From Streptomyces hygroscopicus subsp. hygroscopicus (GTDB taxonomy: Bacteria > Actinomycetota > Actinomycetes > Streptomycetales > Streptomycetaceae), in assembly GCF_030269125.1 (NCBI RefSeq), contig NZ_BSSM01000017.1:124001-188000 (forward strand): a stretch of DNA of 64,000 nucleotides. Direction: 5' to 3'. Positions 60,303 through 64,000 of this stretch are shown here, piece after piece. The translations under genes were made by a program, and so were the position numbers. Below the pieces are notes generated by a model. The model had not been told where the DNA came from. It saw only the letters and a list, made by a program, of their open reading frames with translations, and made no database searches. The stretch's first letter is position 1. The number at the start of each line of letters is the position of its first letter.

Positions 60303-61241
60303 TCAGGACAGCGCCTTGAGCCCCGGCGCGAAGGTGATCAGCAGGGGGAGGAGCGGCACCAGCGCCGCGACCGTCGTGGTCAGGGCGCGCTGGCGGCGCA
60401 GCAGCCGCGGGGGCGGTTCCAGGAGGCGGTCCACCCGCTCGCCCAGCAGGCGGCGGCTGGAGGCGCAGGACAGGACGCCCCGGTGCTGGTTCAGCTCGAT
60501 CAGCGCGAGGGCGGTGGTCAGATGGCCGCAGCGCCGGGAGGCGGTGTCGTCGGCGGCCAGTTCCACCAGGCGGTGCGTCTGGTCGCGGAAGTGGGCGAAG
60601 AGCGGCACCCGGGGGAAGCCGGTGGCGAGCGCGGTGGACAGGTGCAGCAGCCAGTCGTGGTGGGCGCGCGCGTGGCCGCGCTCATGGGTGAGGACCGCGT
60701 CCAGCTGGTGGCCGGTGAGGCGGTGCAGCGCGCCGGTGGTGACCACCAGTTGCGGGGGGTGCCCCGGCATCCACCAGGCGTCCGGGTACTCGTCCTCCAG
60801 CACCAGCATCGGGCCCCGCGCCACCGGTAGTCCGGCGGGAAGGTCGGGGGCGCGCTCGCGCAGCCGGGCACGTGCCCGGCCGCGGCTGCGGCGGGCCTCG
60901 ACCAGTTCCCGGCCGAGCATCGCGGTGGTCCACGCGGCCCCGAACGCCAGCAGGAGGGTGAGGACGGCGGCCCACACCGGTGCGGCCGAGAGGTCGTAGG
61001 CGGCGGTGACCGCGGGCGGCGCGGGGGCGAACACATGGTCGCGCACGGTGTGGAAGACCGCCGCGGTGCCCAGCGTCAGCGCGGCCAGAGCGCACAACAG
61101 GACGGTGGCGACCAGGCACTGCCACACCCACAGCGCGACCACGGGTTCCCGCTCGGGCCAGTCGGCCCGGGTCAGTGCGCGCGGTGCCGGCCCGGCCGCC
61201 GTCAGGGCGACGACGGTGAGCAGGAGCAGGCAGACGGTCAT
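60303..61241 (-). CDS. M56-family membrane metalloprotease (BlaR1-like)
   Basis: 312-aa membrane protein with an N-terminal hydrophobic helix (MTVCLLLLTVVALTAAG), two more helices (LVATVLLCALAALTLGTA; VWAAVLTLLLAFGAAWTTAM), and a zinc protease site HERGHARAHHDW (about 206-217; HExxH) with the downstream VELAADDTASRR Glu-type ligand region. A C-terminal helix follows (ALTTTVAALVPLLPLLITFA). It lacks the penicillin-sensor domain of BlaR1. Such Streptomyces genes usually pair with a BlaI-type repressor; none adjoins here. ATG 61241 has GGAG 8 nt upstream. It is separated from the upstream fumarylacetoacetase by an 18-bp-stem hairpin. Confidence 0.88.
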   Translation of the reverse strand: MTVCLLLLTVVALTAAGPAPRALTRADWPEREPVVALWVWQCLVATVLLCALAALTLGTAAVFHTVRDHVFAPAPPAVTAAYDLSAAPVWAAVLTLLLAFGAAWTTAMLGRELVEARRSRGRARARLRERAPDLPAGLPVARGPMLVLEDEYPDAWWMPGHPPQLVVTTGALHRLTGHQLDAVLTHERGHARAHHDWLLHLSTALATGFPRVPLFAHFRDQTHRLVELAADDTASRRCGHLTTALALIELNQHRGVLSCASSRRLLGERVDRLLEPPPRLLRRQRALTTTVAALVPLLPLLITFAPGLKALS

Positions 61242-61295
61242 GCCGGGGCTCCGGTTCCTGATCGGAGAGGGGGCGGTGGGGGTGGTGCCAGGACG

Positions 61296-61335
61296 GGCGG
61301 CAGTACGCACCGCCGGAGCGGTGCGTACTGCCGCC
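61296..61335 (-). terminator. Very strong 18-bp-stem hairpin after fumarylacetoacetase
   Basis: The arms 61296-61313 and 61318-61335 are perfectly complementary over 18 bp (core GCAGTACGCACC) with a 4-nt CGGA loop. It follows the leftward fumarylacetoacetase gene by 84 bp and precedes the M56 gene by 55 bp. It most likely ends transcription, though its symmetry would also suit an operator. Confidence 0.75.
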
Positions 61336-61419
61336 AGTATGACGAAGAGGAGCGCCGCGAGTCAGGTGTCGGGGCCGAACCGTCCGCTGCCGACCCGCCG
61401 CGCGGCGCCCGCCACCGGA

Positions 61420-62640
61420 TCAGGCCGAGGGCACGATCCGCCCGGTCACCTCGCCGAGACCCACGCGGGTCCCGTCGGGGCCGGGCGCCCAGGCTGTCAG
61501 GGTCACCACGTCGCCGTCCTCCAGGAAGGCCCGCTTGCCGTCGGGGAGTTCGAGGGGGTCGCGGCCGTTCCAGGTCAGCTCCAGCAGGGAGCCGCGCTGC
61601 CGTTCCTCGGGCCCGCTCACGGTGCCGGAGCCGTACAGGTCGCCGGTGCGCAGGGAGGCGCCGTTGACGGTCATGTGGGCGAGTTGCTGGGCGGCGGTCC
61701 AGTACATGGCGGAGAAGGGCGGCTCGGAGACCACCTGGCCGTTGAGGGTGACCGAGATCCGCAGGTCGTAGCCGCCGGGCTCGATGCCGGGCGCCGCGTC
61801 GTCCAGGTAGGGCAGCAGCGGGTGGGTGCGCTCGGGCGGGGCCACCCGCGCGTGCTCCAGAGCGTCGAGTGGGGTGATCCACGCCGAGACGGAGGTCGCG
61901 AAGGACTTGCCGAGGAACGGGCCGAGGGGGACGTACTCCCAGGCCTGGATGTCCCGCGCCGACCAGTCGTTGAGCAGGCACAGCCCGAAGACGTGCTCGC
62001 GGAAGTCGCCGAGCGCGACCGGGGTGCCCAGCTCGCTCGGCACGCCCACCACGAAGCCGACCTCGGCCTCGATGTCCAGCCGGACCGACGGCCCGAACAC
62101 GGGCGCGGGGTCGGCTGGACCCTTGCGCTGCCCGGTGGGCCGTACGACATCCGTGCCCGAGACCACGACGGTGCCGGAGCGGCCGTGGTAACCGATCGGC
62201 AGGTGCTTCCAATTGGGGGTGAGGGAGTCGGCGGCGTCCGGGCGGAAGACCTTGCCGACGTTACGGGCGTGGTGCTCGGAGGCGTAGAAGTCGACGTAGT
62301 CCGCGACCTCGAAGGGCAGGTGCAGGTCCACCTCGGACAGCGGGTGGAACAGGGGTGCCAGCGTCTCGCGGTACGAGGGGTCGGTGATCCAGGCGGTGAG
62401 CGCGGCGCGCACCTCGATCCAGGTGGCGCGCCCGGCCGCCAGCAGCGGGTTGAGCGTGGGGCGGGCGAGCAGCGCGTGGTGCGGCGAGCCGAGGGCCGCG
62501 GCCGCGGCGCCCGCGTCGAGGACCTGGTCCCCGAGCCGGACACCGACCCTGCGCTCCCGGCTGCCGGAGGGCGAGAACACGCCATAGGGAAGGTTGTGCG
62601 GGCCGAAGGGGTCGCCCTCGGGGACGTCGAAGGGGGGCAT
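61420..62640 (-). CDS. fahA: Fumarylacetoacetase
   Basis: 406-aa enzyme, last step of tyrosine/homogentisate breakdown, giving fumarate and acetoacetate. Signatures: DFYASEHHARNVGKVFRP (about 115-132) with catalytic His, LPIGYHGRSGTVVVSGTDV (about 147-165), DIEAEVGFVVG (about 187-197) with metal-binding Glu, LLNDWSARDIQAWEYVPLGP and FLGKSF (about 220-245) with Asp and Lys. Length matches the family. ATG 62640 (MPPFDVPEGDPFGPHNLPYG) is the conserved start, with GCGAGG 12 nt upstream. No other tyrosine-degradation gene is nearby. Confidence 0.94.
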   Translation of the reverse strand: MPPFDVPEGDPFGPHNLPYGVFSPSGSRERRVGVRLGDQVLDAGAAAAALGSPHHALLARPTLNPLLAAGRATWIEVRAALTAWITDPSYRETLAPLFHPLSEVDLHLPFEVADYVDFYASEHHARNVGKVFRPDAADSLTPNWKHLPIGYHGRSGTVVVSGTDVVRPTGQRKGPADPAPVFGPSVRLDIEAEVGFVVGVPSELGTPVALGDFREHVFGLCLLNDWSARDIQAWEYVPLGPFLGKSFATSVSAWITPLDALEHARVAPPERTHPLLPYLDDAAPGIEPGGYDLRISVTLNGQVVSEPPFSAMYWTAAQQLAHMTVNGASLRTGDLYGSGTVSGPEERQRGSLLELTWNGRDPLELPDGKRAFLEDGDVVTLTAWAPGPDGTRVGLGEVTGRIVPSA

Positions 62641-62779
62641 GGGGTACTGCCTCGCTCTCATCCGGGCCATGCATGGCGATGCGTTCGGGCCACACGTTAC
62701 GGCCGGGACAGGGGTCTTGGGCAGGGGCTCGTGGGTTGTCCCCCTAGCGCCTCAAGAGTTCGCAATGTCCGAATGACCC

Positions 62780-62809
62780 TTGTCGGAGGCGGTAGTTCCG
62801 GCTTAGCGT
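62780..62809 (+). promoter_or_regulatory. Promoter of the ATP-grasp ligase gene
   Basis: TTGTCG (62780-62785) and TAGCGT (62804-62809) are separated by 18 bp, a good vegetative promoter match. It predicts a start near 62816 and a 54-nt leader. Confidence 0.55.
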
Positions 62810-62869
62810 CCTTCGGTGGGAGACGGACGGGGTGGATCCGCTCCCCTGGGGGGACACGTGGGGGGACCC

Positions 62870-64000
62870 GTGGCCGAAGACACCGTCGGTGTGCCCGTGG
62901 AGGTCGACCGCGGGGTACCGGGACTGATCGTCAAGTTCGGCGCCTATCCGCTGCACCACGGCGGGGTCGGCGCGATCCGCAGCCTGGGCCGGCTCGGCGT
63001 GCCCATGTACGCGATCACCGAGGACCCGTACACACCGGCGGCCGCCTCCCGCTATCTGCGCGGGGCCTTCGTCTGGCCGACGACCGGGGCCGAGGACCCG
63101 GGTCACCTGGTGGAGGGGCTGCTGCGCATCGGCCGCCGGATCGGCCGCCCGGCCGTGCTGATCCCGACGGACGAGGAGGCGGCCGTCCTGATCGCCGAGC
63201 ACCGGGAGGAACTGGCCGGATCCTTCCTCTGCCCGCACGTGGAACCCGCGCTGCCGCGCCGGGTGGCGAGCAAGCAGGGGCTGCACGAACTGTGCGAGGA
63301 GCACGGGCTCGCGACCCCGGCGGCGGCCTTCCCGCGGTCGTACGAGGAGGTCGTGGCCTTCGCCGACACGGCGAGCTTCCCGGTGGTGGCCAAGAACCGG
63401 GAGGCGTTCCTGCGGCGCAGCCGGCCCGCCGTGGGCGGCACCACGCGGATCGCGACCCGCGCGGGGCTGCTCGCGCTTGCCCGTGGCTGGGGAGCGGACC
63501 CCGGGGTGGTCCTCCAGGAGTACCTGCCGCGCGAGGAGGCCGAGGACTGGATCGTGCACGCCTGCTTCGACCGGGACGCGAACCCGCTCGCGCTGTTCAC
63601 CGGGGTGAAGGTGCGTTCCTGGCCGCCGCACGCGGGCATGACCGCGCACGCGTACGTCGTCGACAACCCGGAACTCGCCGGGCTCGCCGCGCGGTTCGCC
63701 AAGCGGATCGGGTTCAGCGGCGTCGCCGACCTGGACCTGCGCTTCGACCGGCGCGACGGGCGGTACAAGCTGCTGGACTTCAACCCGCGGATGGGCGCCC
63801 AGTTCCGGCTGTTCGAGAGCGAGGCGGGTGTGGACGTCGTACGGGCCCTGCACCTCGACCTGACCGGGCGGCCCGTGCCCGAGGGGGAGCAGCGGGCCGG
63901 CCGCCGCTATGTCGTGGAGAACATCGACCTGCCCGCCCTGATCGCCTACCGCCGCGGCGGCCGCACGACCCCGCACGCGCCGGCGCGGGCGAGCGGGACG
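62870..64000 (+). CDS. ATP-grasp carboxylate-amine ligase (3' end outside window)
   Basis: At least 377 codons, open to the window end. ATP-grasp fold: N-terminal GVPGLIVKFGAYPLHHGGVG, pre-domain VASKQGLHELCEEHGLATPA (about 140-160), the ATP-lobe strand SFPVVAKNREAFLRR with its Lys, VVLQEYLPREEAEDWIVHA (about 212-230), and the metal site DLDLRFDRRDGRYKLLDFNP followed by RMG (about 286-308), which keeps the Asp/Asn pair. It joins a carboxylate to an amine using ATP; D-aspartate-ligase or peptide-ligase roles are both possible. GTG 62870 is used; an in-frame GTG at 62858 is an alternative. A clear promoter lies upstream. Unlike the relic at 22312, its catalytic residues are intact. Confidence 0.85.
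   Translation, partial: MAEDTVGVPVEVDRGVPGLIVKFGAYPLHHGGVGAIRSLGRLGVPMYAITEDPYTPAAASRYLRGAFVWPTTGAEDPGHLVEGLLRIGRRIGRPAVLIPTDEEAAVLIAEHREELAGSFLCPHVEPALPRRVASKQGLHELCEEHGLATPAAAFPRSYEEVVAFADTASFPVVAKNREAFLRRSRPAVGGTTRIATRAGLLALARGWGADPGVVLQEYLPREEAEDWIVHACFDRDANPLALFTGVKVRSWPPHAGMTAHAYVVDNPELAGLAARFAKRIGFSGVADLDLRFDRRDGRYKLLDFNPRMGAQFRLFESEAGVDVVRALHLDLTGRPVPEGEQRAGRRYVVENIDLPALIAYRRGGRTTPHAPARASGT

Noticed and set aside
60303..61241. Beta-lactam sensor BlaR1
   Set aside because: Only the membrane metalloprotease part is present; there is no penicillin-binding sensor domain and no blaI or beta-lactamase gene nearby.

Overview
The window is chromosomal DNA from a Streptomyces (or a very close relative). 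Coding regions are about 70-75% GC with near-saturated G/C third positions, GTG starts are frequent, and many genes look leaderless. The genes present are typical of the genus: a futalosine menaquinone pathway, SARP/AfsR regulators, an XRE-DUF397-HATPase trio, a DUF4229 protein and a 14-gene nuo operon. I found no phage, transposon, CRISPR, rRNA or tRNA. Gene order resembles the S. coelicolor region around SCO4490-SCO4577; this is from memory and not checked.

Layout. 1-4.35 kb: a leftward group of a TetR regulator, a free-standing condensation-domain protein and a STAND-like NTPase, with a further gene starting at the window edge. 4.4-7.5 kb: a membrane Ser/Thr kinase with a lectin-like ectodomain, and two leftward genes sharing a GDNVNMYGG tail motif. 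7.6-12.5 kb: UbiD-, UbiA- and UbiX-type menaquinone enzymes, an Lrp/AsnC regulator and mqnE. 12.6-19.5 kb: a lipoprotein, a UdgX-type uracil-DNA glycosylase, a GNAT, a DUF4229 protein, a TetR, a broken hydrolase, and a MaoC hydratase divergent from an acyl-CoA synthetase around two palindromes. 19.7-28.5 kb: a secreted G1 glutamic protease, the HATPase/XRE/DUF397 set, an ATP-grasp-like relic, two SARP regulators, a small secreted peptide and a methyltransferase. 28.6-36.6 kb: a cold-shock gene with a long leader, mqnA, a second Ser/Thr kinase, a decayed lipoprotein gene, a prepilin peptidase, mqnC, an amidohydrolase-like protein and menG. 36.6-41.3 kb: PASTA protein, GNAT, geranylgeranyl-reductase-type enzyme, peptide deformylase, and an NlpC/P60 hydrolase with an elaborate leader. 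41.3-57.2 kb: nuoA to nuoN, tightly coupled, behind a Rex/CRP-like operator. 57.3-64 kb: a secreted protein, RecQ, an M56 metalloprotease, fumarylacetoacetase and an ATP-grasp ligase cut by the window end.

How the parts fit. MqnA, MqnC, MqnE, the UbiA/UbiD/UbiX-type enzymes and MenG build menaquinone. The geranylgeranyl-reductase-type flavoprotein probably saturates its side chain, and complex I uses it as electron acceptor. The window is therefore largely a respiratory region, interspersed with accessory regulators and a few decaying genes. The least explained items are the condensation-domain/NTPase operon, the paired GDNVNMYGG proteins, the ATP-grasp relic that shares a promoter motif with a SARP gene, and the NlpC/P60 leader.
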